Under the pieces are notes generated by a model. It saw only the letters and a list, made by a program, of their open reading frames with translations. It did not search any database and had not been told where the DNA came from. A program made the translations under genes and the position numbers. From the NCBI GenBank assembly GCA_017427885.1, contig JAFRRW010000011.1, positions 186,001-250,000 of the forward strand: 64,000 nucleotides of DNA. The letters are read 5' to 3'. Origin of the DNA: Bacteroidales bacterium. GTDB taxonomy: Bacteria > Bacteroidota > Bacteroidia > Bacteroidales > UBA932. How positions within the stretch are numbered: position 1 is the stretch's first letter; each line of letters begins with the position of its first letter. Of the stretch, positions 42,391 through 51,383 are shown piece by piece.

Positions 42391-45261
42391 TCAATATGAA
42401 ACGTTTACGTCAAGCCATTTCCTAGCCAGGGCAGGACTCACCGCAAGGGAAAGACAGCCCTCCGAAAGGGATGCGCCATTGACCGCAGCCTTGCCGTTCT
42501 TCACGGAAACCTTCTTCGCCCCTGCCGGCAGGGGAACAGACAACCTGCAATCCCTGTCGACGAACACCCTGTATTTTCCAGGGTCGCCTCCAACCTGGCC
42601 GAAAGCCAGCGAGACCGGCCTGTCGGCAAAAGTATATTCAACCCCGTCCACAGTAACTGACGAGGATTCCTGGCCGTTGAAAGCGGACAGCCGGCCCGAG
42701 GCGTCGGTGTTGAACGCCATCGTCATCTTGCCGGTATATGACACCTCGTGGCCGTTGACTTTCAACCCTTTAAGGTCCAGTTCATCCGAAGGCATAGGGT
42801 TTACCGCAAGGTCGGCGGCATCCCTTTCCGGATTGCGCGAAAAACCGCCATGCCAATTCTCCCTGTGGGTGCGGTAGTGCTTCACGATGGCGGTCGCACC
42901 TGAAGGGAACTTGCTAGCGAAACAGTCTGTCGTCCTTGAGACCACTACGGGATTGTCATTGACATCGAACTTTCCGGTAGGAGGATAAGATCCGATCGAA
43001 TTGAGGATCTCGAAGAGGGTGCGGGTCTCGTAACCCAGGCTGGCCGCCTGGTCGTCGCGGGGACGGAACCCGAAATAATAAACGTCTCCGAGGCCGTATT
43101 TCCTATGAGTGCCAACCACTTGTTTTTCAACCCTTGCCACAGTCTCCGCACCACCAATGGGAGTGACCGGATATATCCTGTCAACTATGAAATCCGTCAG
43201 GATCGTCTGGGGCGATATACCTTCCAGATTGAATTCAACGACCTTTCCCGTCGCTATCTCTCCCATATATTGGCTGTAAGCATAATCCGCTCCGAACAGA
43301 TTACTCCAGCGTGCGCTGCAGTTCTTTCCTTCCCCGTCGATAAGGGGCGGGGCGCTGAACCACAGGACCTTGCCGCCTTTGGACGCAAACTCGTCAAGGA
43401 GGTCCAAAAGGCCCCTGCAAGGCAGGGGTTCGAACATCACGGCTATCGTGCCATACTCCTTTGCCGCCACGTGCATCATCCCGTCGTCACCCACCGATCC
43501 CAATTCGACCAGTTTCTCGGAAGTGAGGTAGTTGGCATATCCGTACTGTGTCATCCAACTGCCGAACCGCTCATCGACGGCCACCAGATTCATCGGATAA
43601 ATCATCAGCACCTCTATGTCGCGGTGGACCCTGTCGGTAAGCAGGGACATTCGGGGACCGGGAGAGGCCCCGTATGCCTCATTGATGGTCTCCCTCCATT
43701 TATTGGCCTCTGACGGAAGGCCCCATACGGCCGCATAGGCGTTGGGAAAGCGGTTTATGACTCCTATGGAAGCCCCCATAGCCGATCCGTAGTAATTTCG
43801 GTCGGCCCAGCCGCATTCGGCGAAATCGTTGCCGGTAGGCTCCAGATACTCTCCCCATTTGAAATAGTCATAGCATGCCGCGGCCGCCTGGTGGACCGTA
43901 TTGCCCCATATGAAATTGGAGGTGTACTCGTACTTATATGCGTTACTGTGAAGCCTTTCTACCTCCCAGAAATCGATGGTAGGGCTTTCGGCCCAGGAGG
44001 CGTGGTAGGCACCTCCGACGCGGATGCTGGGGAGGACCTTTGTCGCATATTCCTTCCCTTCCTTGAACAGGTCCACCACCTCCCCGTTCAACATCTTATA
44101 GTAACGGTCCCTGAGAAGGTACGTCCTGTGGATGTCCTCAGGAGTCTCTCCCATCACATACTGGACGTGACGTACTGAAAAAACAGAATTCAGGAAATAA
44201 GGGGCGCCGCAGGCAAAATAGAGCAGATACCTGTCGTCAAGAGGCTGGTCATACCTTTCCTCATATTTCTCCGAGAAAGACTTCGTAAGGTAACGGAAGT
44301 TCAATTGGCCGTTCTCCTGATGGTTTTCATATCTCCAATCCTGCTGGATATGCATTTCGTCAGAGTATAGTTCGGTGACATTGATTCCCTTGCTCCTGTA
44401 CTTGTCCATCAGGAAATGCAAGAATTCTACCGCCCTGGGACTGAAATAGTCCATCTCCGGAGTTTCATATTCCACCATCACGAACACCCGGTCCATTCCT
44501 TCAAGGCCCTTCTGGCCTCCTTCGGAACTGACATTCAGGCGGCGGAGGGGGAATTTCATCTTATCTTCGGGGACACCGGCGTGAACGCCTCCGTCTCCTT
44601 CAACCAGATCGCCTTCAGTTACGGTAATATCATCTATTTCAATTATATCTTCAGGGTTGACAGCGATGAAACGGGTATCCCCCAAAGGTTTCTGCCTGAA
44701 CGCGTAAGCCTTGACACCCTTCCTGTGCAGACGGATGTTCCCCTTGTTGTTTGTCCACAACGTATGTTCCCAGATATCCAGGCTGAAACGGCCCGTCACG
44801 GGATTACGGTAACCGACCTCATAACTGAGCCAGCGTCCACTCTCTCCTCCCGTGTAATTCCTGAACGCCGGCCCCAGTTCCAACGGGCTCAGCAAAGACA
44901 GGCACAGTCCCATCCCGTATTTGCCCGCGAAATCGCTGACGGACTTTATGATATCCACATACTCGTCCATATCCGGAGTGAGGGTCCTTTCGGTCCCTGC
45001 CTGGGGACGGTACTGACGGAAGAATTCGTCCATAATGACAGTAAGCGTCTTCGTGCCGTTCTTCCTGCAAGTTTCACAAACCTGCCTGAGACTCTTGTGC
45101 TCCGGAGTATATCCCACCGACAGGTCTATCACCTTGTCAGGATCCAGAAGGTCCCTCAACTGCTGGTCACTGGTCAGTATAATCTGGGAGTGCAAGGCCG
45201 GCGTCGCCAGAAGGATGGCGGACAAGACCGTCACGAACCGGTTCAAAAACTTACCTGTCAT
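42391..45261 (-). CDS. large secreted glycoside-hydrolase-like protein
   Basis: A 956-residue protein with a signal peptide (MTGKFLNRFVTVLSAILLA, cleavage near ALHSQ). Residues about 30-500 look like a TIM-barrel enzyme domain, with acidic motifs LTVIMDEFFRQYRP and VTELYSDEMHIQQDW. Residues about 545-690 (IEVLMIYPMNLVAVDERFGS, GGKVLWFSAPPLID) resemble the GATase-like trimerisation domain found after the barrel in GH42-type beta-galactosidases. The C-terminus (GYTPPTGK-like to WLDVNVSY) is beta-sandwich-like. I cannot assign a GH family or catalytic pair. It is placed, with 1-2 base gaps, between the aminotransferase and dapF genes of an amino-acid biosynthesis operon, which is unexpected for an exported enzyme. 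Confidence 0.65.
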   Translation of the reverse strand: MTGKFLNRFVTVLSAILLATPALHSQIILTSDQQLRDLLDPDKVIDLSVGYTPEHKSLRQVCETCRKNGTKTLTVIMDEFFRQYRPQAGTERTLTPDMDEYVDIIKSVSDFAGKYGMGLCLSLLSPLELGPAFRNYTGGESGRWLSYEVGYRNPVTGRFSLDIWEHTLWTNNKGNIRLHRKGVKAYAFRQKPLGDTRFIAVNPEDIIEIDDITVTEGDLVEGDGGVHAGVPEDKMKFPLRRLNVSSEGGQKGLEGMDRVFVMVEYETPEMDYFSPRAVEFLHFLMDKYRSKGINVTELYSDEMHIQQDWRYENHQENGQLNFRYLTKSFSEKYEERYDQPLDDRYLLYFACGAPYFLNSVFSVRHVQYVMGETPEDIHRTYLLRDRYYKMLNGEVVDLFKEGKEYATKVLPSIRVGGAYHASWAESPTIDFWEVERLHSNAYKYEYTSNFIWGNTVHQAAAACYDYFKWGEYLEPTGNDFAECGWADRNYYGSAMGASIGVINRFPNAYAAVWGLPSEANKWRETINEAYGASPGPRMSLLTDRVHRDIEVLMIYPMNLVAVDERFGSWMTQYGYANYLTSEKLVELGSVGDDGMMHVAAKEYGTIAVMFEPLPCRGLLDLLDEFASKGGKVLWFSAPPLIDGEGKNCSARWSNLFGADYAYSQYMGEIATGKVVEFNLEGISPQTILTDFIVDRIYPVTPIGGAETVARVEKQVVGTHRKYGLGDVYYFGFRPRDDQAASLGYETRTLFEILNSIGSYPPTGKFDVNDNPVVVSRTTDCFASKFPSGATAIVKHYRTHRENWHGGFSRNPERDAADLAVNPMPSDELDLKGLKVNGHEVSYTGKMTMAFNTDASGRLSAFNGQESSSVTVDGVEYTFADRPVSLAFGQVGGDPGKYRVFVDRDCRLSVPLPAGAKKVSVKNGKAAVNGASLSEGCLSLAVSPALARKWLDVNVSY

Positions 45262-45263
45262 TC

Positions 45264-46442
45264 TTATCCTTTATCTATTGTTAATTCTTCTTTTATCAGC
45301 CTCGCGAGCAAGGCCACCCCTTCCCTGATGCGCTGTGCAGTCATAAAGGAGAAATTCAGCCTCATCGTGTTGCGGCCGAGGCCGTCGGTGCGGAAGAAAT
45401 TCCCGGCGACATAGGCCACCCCGGCGTCCAGGGCCTTGTCGTAAAAATCAACTACATCGAACCCTTCCGGAAGGGTCAGGAAGAGGAAAAGCCCTCCTTC
45501 AGGATGAGTCCAGGACACCCCCTCGGGCATATTCTCTTCAAGGGCTTCAAGCATCACGTCCCTCTTGGCCCTGTAAATCTCCCTGCTTCTGGCGAGATTG
45601 GCGTCCAGCCTTCCCGAGTCCATGAACTCGGCCGCCAGGTACTGGTCGAAAATCGGCGGACAGAGGTCCAGGCTCTGCTTGCAGACATAGATGGGATCCA
45701 GGAGTTCCGGGGCGGCGATAATCCAGCCCAGACGGAAGCCGGGAGCGAATATCTTGGAGAAGGAACCCAGATGGAGAGTCCTCTCCGGAGCCAGGGAATA
45801 GATGGTCGGGAGAGTTTCCCCCTCATACCTGATCTCCCGGTAGGGGCTGTCTTCGACTATGAGGAAATCGTATTTCCTGGCCAGCGCCACCATTTCCTCC
45901 CGTTCCCCAAGAGTTAGGGTTTCCCCGGAAGGATTCTGGAAATCGGGTATGGAATAGATGAATTTTATCTTCTTCCCTTCGGACAGAACCTTCTGTATTT
46001 CAGCCTCGTACCCCCCTCCGGCCACACCGTGGACATCAGCCCTGTAACTCCTGAAAGACTGGAGGGCACCGAGATATGTGGGCTGAGAGGTAAGGATGAC
46101 CTCTCCAGGATTGACGAAGACGCGGGTGCAGACGTCGATTCCCTGCTGGGACGAGGTGGTCACCTGCACCCTCCCGACAGGGACTCCGTACCTTTTGGAA
46201 ATCACTTCCCGTAGTTCAGGGGTGCCCTGGGTAGCGCCGTATTGGAAGGCCTTCGCACCGTATTTGTCGATGACGACGGATGAGAGTTCGCGGATGTCCT
46301 CAAGGGGGAAGGTGTCGGCGGAAGGATAGCCTCCGGCCATTGAATATATCTTATTGAGGTCCACCCGTTTGAATATCTCCCTGACGGGAGAGCGGAAGAA
46401 CGAGCCGACGTCGTCGGAATTGAATTTCCCGTAGTCTGTCAT
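45264..46442 (-). CDS. class I/MocR-like PLP aminotransferase (candidate N-succinyl-DAP aminotransferase)
   Basis: A 392-residue fold-I aminotransferase resembling LysN (2-aminoadipate aminotransferase). It has [68 protein letters not shown], the Schiff-base lysine in [17 protein letters not shown], and the carboxylate-binding Arg near NTMRLNFSF. It overlaps dapD by 4 bases. The succinylase pathway needs an N-succinyl-2-amino-6-ketopimelate aminotransferase (DapC), and no other is seen in the operon. I infer that this gene fills the step. Usual DapC proteins are ArgD-like, so this would be a non-homologous replacement. Confidence 0.85.
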   Translation of the reverse strand: MTDYGKFNSDDVGSFFRSPVREIFKRVDLNKIYSMAGGYPSADTFPLEDIRELSSVVIDKYGAKAFQYGATQGTPELREVISKRYGVPVGRVQVTTSSQQGIDVCTRVFVNPGEVILTSQPTYLGALQSFRSYRADVHGVAGGGYEAEIQKVLSEGKKIKFIYSIPDFQNPSGETLTLGEREEMVALARKYDFLIVEDSPYREIRYEGETLPTIYSLAPERTLHLGSFSKIFAPGFRLGWIIAAPELLDPIYVCKQSLDLCPPIFDQYLAAEFMDSGRLDANLARSREIYRAKRDVMLEALEENMPEGVSWTHPEGGLFLFLTLPEGFDVVDFYDKALDAGVAYVAGNFFRTDGLGRNTMRLNFSFMTAQRIREGVALLARLIKEELTIDKG

Positions 46443-47221
46443 CTCAGGAAGTCCTCAAGCTCTATGGAAGCCTCCGTCTTGGAGTTGCGGTATTTGATGA
46501 TGACGGGGGTATAGATATGGATGCCTTCTTCCACACCGGGGCCCTTGCGCATCGGGCGGCTGCCGGACACTACCACTGCCCCCTCGGGGATTACGATCCT
46601 TCCCTGGTCGTTCGCGCGGATCCAGGTTCCGTTCACGGCATCATACACCGGCGTGGCGCGGTTGATGATCACTCCGGTGGCAATCACCGCCCTGCTGCTC
46701 ACGACCGTTCCTTCATATATCCCGCAGGCCCCTCCGATGAACACGTCGTCTTCGATGATGACAGGAACGGCCCCTATCGGTTCCAGAACCCCTCCGATCT
46801 GGGAATTCGCCGCCAGATGGACCCTCTTGCCCACCTGGGCGCAGGAGCCGACCACTGCGTGGGAATCTATCATCGTCCCCTCGTCCACATAGGCCCCTAT
46901 GTTGACGAAGGCTGGTGGCATGACGATAACCCCAGGAGCCAGATAGGCGCCGCGGCGAATCGAAGTTCCGCCCGGAACGATCCGCACATTATCCTCAAGG
47001 GTAAACTTGCGCGGAAGCACCGTGTCCTTGTCGAAAAAGGGATATCCGTGATTGCCGTCCAGCGAACGGTCGACCATCTTACCCAGACGGAATCCGCTGA
47101 GTATCATTTCCTTTATCCAGGTATTCACGACCCATTCCCCGTCCTTCTTCTCCGCAACCCTCAACTCTCCCCTCTCAAGGGCGTCGCACACCTCGTTGAA
47201 TCTTTTCAATTCTTCGTTCAT
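46439..47221 (-). CDS. dapD: tetrahydrodipicolinate N-succinyltransferase
   Basis: A 260-residue hexapeptide-repeat acyltransferase making N-succinyl-2-amino-6-ketopimelate. The helical N-terminal domain is followed by [55 protein letters not shown], and [20 protein letters not shown], the characteristic DapD string. Its presence shows that this organism uses the succinylase branch. The start is 11 bases after an arm of the intergenic hairpin element at 47233-47359. Confidence 0.95.
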   Translation of the reverse strand: MNEELKRFNEVCDALERGELRVAEKKDGEWVVNTWIKEMILSGFRLGKMVDRSLDGNHGYPFFDKDTVLPRKFTLEDNVRIVPGGTSIRRGAYLAPGVIVMPPAFVNIGAYVDEGTMIDSHAVVGSCAQVGKRVHLAANSQIGGVLEPIGAVPVIIEDDVFIGGACGIYEGTVVSSRAVIATGVIINRATPVYDAVNGTWIRANDQGRIVIPEGAVVVSGSRPMRKGPGVEEGIHIYTPVIIKYRNSKTEASIELEDFLR

Positions 47222-47232
47222 AATTCTTGGCC

Positions 47233-47359
47233 TTATGTTAGTCTGGGACCTTCGGGGACCTCTGCCACCTTCGGCAAGATAAGAGGGGGGACCGGAGCGA
47301 AGCGAACGGTGGGGTCGAGCGCAGCGAGACGGTCTCCCGGGGGTCCCAGACTAACATAA
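47233..47359. repeat. intergenic hairpin element, copy 1 (between dapA and dapD)
   Basis: The element is bounded by a perfect 18-bp inverted repeat: TTATGTTAGTCTGGGACC at 47233-47250 and its complement at 47342-47359, 91 bases apart. Inside, 47260-47292 carries a core beginning CTCTGCCACC and continuing through TCGGCAAG and TAAGAGGG that is also present in copy 2 (52795-52827, opposite strand). After the core come two imperfect repeats, GAGCGAAGCGAACGGT and GAGCGCAGCGAGACGGT. It fills nearly the whole 141-base gap inside the dap operon, 3 bases after the dapA stop. It is absent between the other dap genes. Confidence 0.85.
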
Positions 47360-47372
47360 ATCTTATAATTCC
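47354..47372. repeat. 19-bp sequence repeated exactly at 41592-41610
   Basis: This is the second copy of ACATAAATCTTATAATTCC, running from the outer six bases of the copy 1 hairpin arm across the dapA stop into its last codons. Confidence 0.75.
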
Positions 47373-48241
47373 AGTTTATCCAAAGTCTTCTGCATCAATT
47401 CGATGGTGGAAGGTGTGGCAGGAGTGAGGGGAAGGCGAAGTTCGTTGCGCAGGAGGCCGAGCAGGCTCATTCCGGCTTTGACAGGAATGGGATTCGGTTC
47501 CACGAAACAGTTGCGGTAGAGGGGGAGGAGGAGATGGAACAGCCTCCTGGCCTCGTCCATCCTGTCCGCCCAGATGGCCTCGACCAGTTTCACGATGGGC
47601 CCCGGCGCAATGTTAGATGCCACGCTGATGACGCCGTCAGCCCCCGTCGCCATTAGCGAAAGTGTCTCGTCGTCGTTTCCGCTCAAAACGCTGAACCCTT
47701 CAGGGGCGCAGCGGATGATCTCGGCTATCTGCGAATATTTCCCGGAAGCCTCCTTGACGGCCACGATGTTGGGGATTTCCGCCAGGCGGAGGGTTGTTTC
47801 GGCCAGCATGTTGGACCCGGTCCTTCCAGGCACGTTGTACATAACTATCTTCTTGTCGGTGGATTCCGCCACGGCCTTGAAATACTGATACATACCCTCC
47901 TGTGTGGGCTTATTGTAGAAAGGCACCACTATCAGGAAGGCGTCCGGATCGCAAGGGGTGAGCAGCCTGATGTTCTCCAAAGTGCCGGTAAGGGAGTTCG
48001 ATCCGGCTCCGGCGATTATCTTTGCATCGGGGCAGCATTCCTTGGTATAGACAAGGATGTCAACCTTCTCGGTAGCCGAGAGGCAGGGCGTCTCCGCCGT
48101 AGTACCGAGAGGGACGAGGAAATGGATTCCGGCGGCCTTCTGCCGTTCCAGGATTCCGCCGAGGGCCTCGAAATCGACGGCTCCGTCCTTGAAGGGTGTC
48201 ACCAATGCGGTGCCGCATCCCCTAAACATCTTTTCTTTCAT
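47363..48241 (-). CDS. dapA: 4-hydroxy-tetrahydrodipicolinate synthase
   Basis: A 292-residue TIM-barrel aldolase of the DapA family. It contains VPLGTTAETPCLSATEK (substrate carboxylate loop), IVMYNVPGRTGSNML with the catalytic Tyr, and IVAVKEASGKYSQI with the Schiff-base Lys. It condenses aspartate semialdehyde with pyruvate. It lies 15 bases after dapB and just before the hairpin element. Confidence 0.96.
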   Translation of the reverse strand: MKEKMFRGCGTALVTPFKDGAVDFEALGGILERQKAAGIHFLVPLGTTAETPCLSATEKVDILVYTKECCPDAKIIAGAGSNSLTGTLENIRLLTPCDPDAFLIVVPFYNKPTQEGMYQYFKAVAESTDKKIVMYNVPGRTGSNMLAETTLRLAEIPNIVAVKEASGKYSQIAEIIRCAPEGFSVLSGNDDETLSLMATGADGVISVASNIAPGPIVKLVEAIWADRMDEARRLFHLLLPLYRNCFVEPNPIPVKAGMSLLGLLRNELRLPLTPATPSTIELMQKTLDKLEL

Positions 48242-48256
48242 ATCTATATCCTTTCT

Positions 48257-48928
48257 TTATTCCTTGATAAACAATTCCTTGAATTCGTGCACACCGGTCA
48301 GGCCTTCGGTCATCTTCGCCGCAAGGACGGCACCCGACGCGAATCCCTGGCGGGAAAAGGCCTCGTGCTCGAGGGTTATCCTGTCACCGAACCCCTCGAA
48401 ACCGACCGTATGGGTTCCGGCAAGTTCACCTACGCGCACCGACGACACCGGAGGATCGATCCCCATTCCCTCCTTGACGACGGCGGCAAGGGATTTGGCC
48501 GTGCCGCTGGGAGCATCCAGTTTGTGGATGTGGTGCTTCTCGACGATGTATGGACTGTATCCTCCCGCCTGGGCCAGGTTCTTGGAAATCAAGGAGACCG
48601 CAGCGGAAAAGACAGTCACCCCGACGGAGAAATTCGCCGACCAGATCATCGGTGTGCCGGCCTTTTCAAAGCATTCGACCACTTCGTCGCGGATGTCGTC
48701 CCAGCCTGTTGTCCCGACCACCACCGCCTTGAATTTGGCTGCCAGGACCGGGTAGTTCTTCCTGAAGGCCTCAGGCGTGGTGAAGTCGATGCAGACGCAG
48801 TCCTTCGCCTCGTCGGCGGGGAAAGCGGCGATGTCCTCGCTCGCTCCCGCGACCTCTATTCCACTGTCCTTCAGTGTCTTCTCTATCATATGGCCCATCC
48901 GGCCATATCCGCTTATCACTGCTTTCAT
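48257..48928 (-). CDS. dapB: 4-hydroxy-tetrahydrodipicolinate reductase
   Basis: A 223-residue reductase with the cofactor loop MKAVISGYGRMGHMIEKTL and the family signature VEKHHIHKLDAPSGTAKSL, which holds the catalytic His and Lys. It is shorter than E. coli DapB (273 residues), mostly by a compact N-terminal domain, and within the range seen in Bacteroidetes. It sits 2 bases after lysC and 15 before dapA. Confidence 0.95.
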   Translation of the reverse strand: MKAVISGYGRMGHMIEKTLKDSGIEVAGASEDIAAFPADEAKDCVCIDFTTPEAFRKNYPVLAAKFKAVVVGTTGWDDIRDEVVECFEKAGTPMIWSANFSVGVTVFSAAVSLISKNLAQAGGYSPYIVEKHHIHKLDAPSGTAKSLAAVVKEGMGIDPPVSSVRVGELAGTHTVGFEGFGDRITLEHEAFSRQGFASGAVLAAKMTEGLTGVHEFKELFIKE

Positions 48929-48930
48929 TG

Positions 48931-50274
48931 TCAGAATAACCTTTTATGGAGTTCCTTGACGGCATCCCTCACCCCGGCGGCGTCGACGACATAGCTCTCA
49001 CTCAACCCCTTCGGGTCGTCGTGAATCATCGCAACCTTTCCGGTGCAGGAACGGACGGTGTCCCTCAGGCCTTCCTTCTCGACGACATTCTTGCCGACCA
49101 CGCTCAGCTGGGCCTTGTCCCTGTACAGGGTGGCGTAGCCGATGGCGGAAATCTCGGAAAGGGCCTCGTCAAAACCGGGCTGGTCCTTCTCGAGGGTAAG
49201 GCAGATAAGGGCCTGTGAATAATTGAGCAGGCATATCTTGATCCTGCGGGAAGAAAGTATGTCCATTACCTTGGAAGCCAGGAGTTCCGTGCCCGTAAGG
49301 GTTCTGGAGCGGACTTCGAGATAATCTATGTCCTCGCGGAAGGCGATCGACTTGGGGCCTTCTGCCGAAAGCTCGTCGCGCACCACGGCGGATCCTTCGC
49401 AAGGGATGTTGTATGAGTTCTTTACGTAGATGGGGATGTTGCGGCTGCGGGCCGGCTCGATGGTGAGGGGGTGAAGCACACGGGCTCCGAGCCAGGCCAT
49501 CGCGGCGGCTTCCTCGTAGGAAATCTTCTCGATCCTGCAGGTGTCTTCCACCACGCGGGGGTCAGCCGTGCGGATGCCGTCCACATCAGTCCAGATTTCC
49601 ACCCTGGAGGCCCTCAGGGCCATTCCGAAAATGGCTGCCGAATAGTCCGAACCCTCGAAACCAAGGACGGAGGTTGAGCCTTCCTTGGTGGAAGCCACGA
49701 AGCCCTGGGTGAGGATGATGTCGGCACCCTTGAATGCCTCGGGAATCAGCCAGCGGATGTCGCCCTCGGTCTCCTCCATGTCGGGACGGGCGTTCATATA
49801 GTCGTCGTTGGTGATGATCATCCTCCTGGCATCCAGCCATTTGGCCTTCAGTCCCCTGTAGTTCATCGCCGCGGCTATGATGGTGGAAGACAGCATCTCT
49901 CCGGTGGAGATGATGCGGGCGCTGCTGCGCAGGGACAGTTCACCGATGCGGCAGACGCCTTCGGCGAAATCGGAAAGGCTGTCGCACTGGGAGTTGATGG
50001 AAGAGATGCAGTCGTCGAGGAGAGGACCTTCCCCGATGAGTTCGCGGGAGAGGGAAATGTGCCTTTCCCGAAGCTGGTCCATAAGGGTGGCTACGGCCCT
50101 GGGATTCTGCATCCTGGCCTCATCGGCTATCTTCACGAGGAGCCTGGTGACCCTTGCGAGGGCGGAGACCACCACGACCGGCTTCTCGGCGAGGCGGCTC
50201 TCCACGATGGACATCACGTGGCCTATGGCCTGGGCATCCTGAACCGATGTTCCTCCGAATTTAATGATAATCAT
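48931..50274 (-). CDS. lysC: aspartate kinase
   Basis: A 447-residue monofunctional aspartate kinase. IIIKFGGTSVQDAQ opens the kinase domain; VLGFEGSDYSAAIFGMALRA and EIWTDVDGIRTADPRVVE follow; two ACT-type regulatory regions lie at about 305-440 (YLEVRSRTLTGTELLASKVM, AQLSVVGKNVVEKEG). Feedback inhibition by lysine is therefore likely, though the effector cannot be read. There is no fused homoserine dehydrogenase. Aspartate-semialdehyde dehydrogenase (asd) is not in the window. Confidence 0.95.
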   Translation of the reverse strand: MIIIKFGGTSVQDAQAIGHVMSIVESRLAEKPVVVVSALARVTRLLVKIADEARMQNPRAVATLMDQLRERHISLSRELIGEGPLLDDCISSINSQCDSLSDFAEGVCRIGELSLRSSARIISTGEMLSSTIIAAAMNYRGLKAKWLDARRMIITNDDYMNARPDMEETEGDIRWLIPEAFKGADIILTQGFVASTKEGSTSVLGFEGSDYSAAIFGMALRASRVEIWTDVDGIRTADPRVVEDTCRIEKISYEEAAAMAWLGARVLHPLTIEPARSRNIPIYVKNSYNIPCEGSAVVRDELSAEGPKSIAFREDIDYLEVRSRTLTGTELLASKVMDILSSRRIKICLLNYSQALICLTLEKDQPGFDEALSEISAIGYATLYRDKAQLSVVGKNVVEKEGLRDTVRSCTGKVAMIHDDPKGLSESYVVDAAGVRDAVKELHKRLF

Positions 50275-50278
50275 AATG

Positions 50279-51286
50279 TCAAGTCCGTTTTAATATCTGT
50301 TTCGCTATACTCTTGTAATTCTCAATCGCGGCTGTGATGTCGCTGAGGAGGATATGCTCCCCCGGGGTGTGGGCGTCGAGGATGGACCCGGGCCCGAGAA
50401 GGCTCCTGCGCTTGAACTTGTGGAGGCGGGGGGCGTCGCTGCCGAAGGACACCGGAGCCGAGCCGATACCGGGCCAGACGGTGTATTCAGTCGGTTCGTC
50501 CCCTCCGTGGCAAACCACGTCGAATCCCTCCCTGCCCTTTGCCATAAAGGCTTCCACGGCTTTTTTCGAGGCGAACGTGGTCCTGAAATAGAGCCTGAAG
50601 TCCAGGCGGGGGCTGAGGATGTTCTGGGGATTGGCGCTTACCAGGGAACCGACGTTCCAGGTCGTGGCTCCGAGGACCGGATCCTCCGGGAACCGTTCCT
50701 CACGGAGTTCCCTGATGAAATCGATGAACCTCTCCACGGCGCTCACCCCTCCTTCTGGATAACCTGAATGGCAGGATTTTCCGTGAATGGTGATTTCATA
50801 CGAAGCGGTACCCTTGGCGGCGCTTGCCTGGAGATTCCCGGTCGGTTCACCCACTATCACAATGTCACCTCCGGGGCAGTCCCTGTCCCAGGCCTGAGCA
50901 CCGAAAGAACCTGTCTCCTCTCCTGCGAGAAGGAGCAGGCCAAAGTCCGTAAATCCCTCATCCTCAAGCGCTTTACAGGTAGAAAACATCGAGAATATCT
51001 GACCCTTGGCGTCGCAGCTTCCCCTTCCGTCAATCCGGACGTCCCCGTCCGGAAGTGTCGTGAACGACGGGGAGATATAGGGAGGGACAGTATCGAGATG
51101 GGTGCAGAAAAATATCTTCGGAGTCCCCCAGGAAAACAGGAGGTTAAGGGTGCCGTCCCCCACCTCGCGGGTTTCGACCCGGTTTCCCGGCGTCTTAAGC
51201 CACTCGATGAGTTTCAAGGCGAATTCCATTTCCTTTCCGGTGGTCGAATCCGTCTCAAGCATCATTCTGAACAGTCCTAAATCCAT
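50279..51286 (-). CDS. M20-family deacylase, probable succinyl-diaminopimelate desuccinylase
   Basis: A 335-residue zinc amidohydrolase of the DapE/ArgE family. Metal ligands appear in FFCTHLDTVPPY, GRGSCDAKGQ, LLLAGEETGS, VGEPTGN, and the C-terminal DAHTPGEHI; the dimerisation domain starts near SYEITIHGKSCHSGYP. It is somewhat shorter than E. coli DapE (375). As the first gene of the lysC-dapB-dapA-dapD operon it most likely removes succinate from N-succinyl-LL-DAP. Acetylornithine or acetyl-lysine deacylation is the alternative. I chose the ATG at 51286, which has AGGGG upstream; the in-frame codon further up is GTG. Confidence 0.85.
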   Translation of the reverse strand: MDLGLFRMMLETDSTTGKEMEFALKLIEWLKTPGNRVETREVGDGTLNLLFSWGTPKIFFCTHLDTVPPYISPSFTTLPDGDVRIDGRGSCDAKGQIFSMFSTCKALEDEGFTDFGLLLLAGEETGSFGAQAWDRDCPGGDIVIVGEPTGNLQASAAKGTASYEITIHGKSCHSGYPEGGVSAVERFIDFIRELREERFPEDPVLGATTWNVGSLVSANPQNILSPRLDFRLYFRTTFASKKAVEAFMAKGREGFDVVCHGGDEPTEYTVWPGIGSAPVSFGSDAPRLHKFKRRSLLGPGSILDAHTPGEHILLSDITAAIENYKSIAKQILKRT

Positions 51287-51308
51287 AATCCCCTTTTTAT
51301 CCACATTA

Positions 51309-51316
51309 CAAAAATA
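51309..51316 (-). promoter_or_regulatory. -7 box (TATTTTTG) for the dap operon
   Basis: The minus-strand octamer TATTTTTG matches TAnnTTTG, 23 bases before the start of the dapE-like gene. The leader of about 15-20 bases leaves no space for a riboswitch. Confidence 0.5.
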
Positions 51317-51350
51317 AAAAATTTCTTTTTCACTTTTCCATTTGATTTCT

Positions 51351-51358
51351 TAACTTTG
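51351..51358 (+). promoter_or_regulatory. -7 box (TAACTTTG) for gdhA
   Basis: TAACTTTG matches TAnnTTTG and lies 25 bases before the gdhA ATG. It is back to back with the dap operon promoter, so nitrogen assimilation and lysine synthesis share one divergent control region of about 97 bases. Confidence 0.55.
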
Positions 51359-51383
51359 GGAGCGTTAGTAACAAAGTGTACCT

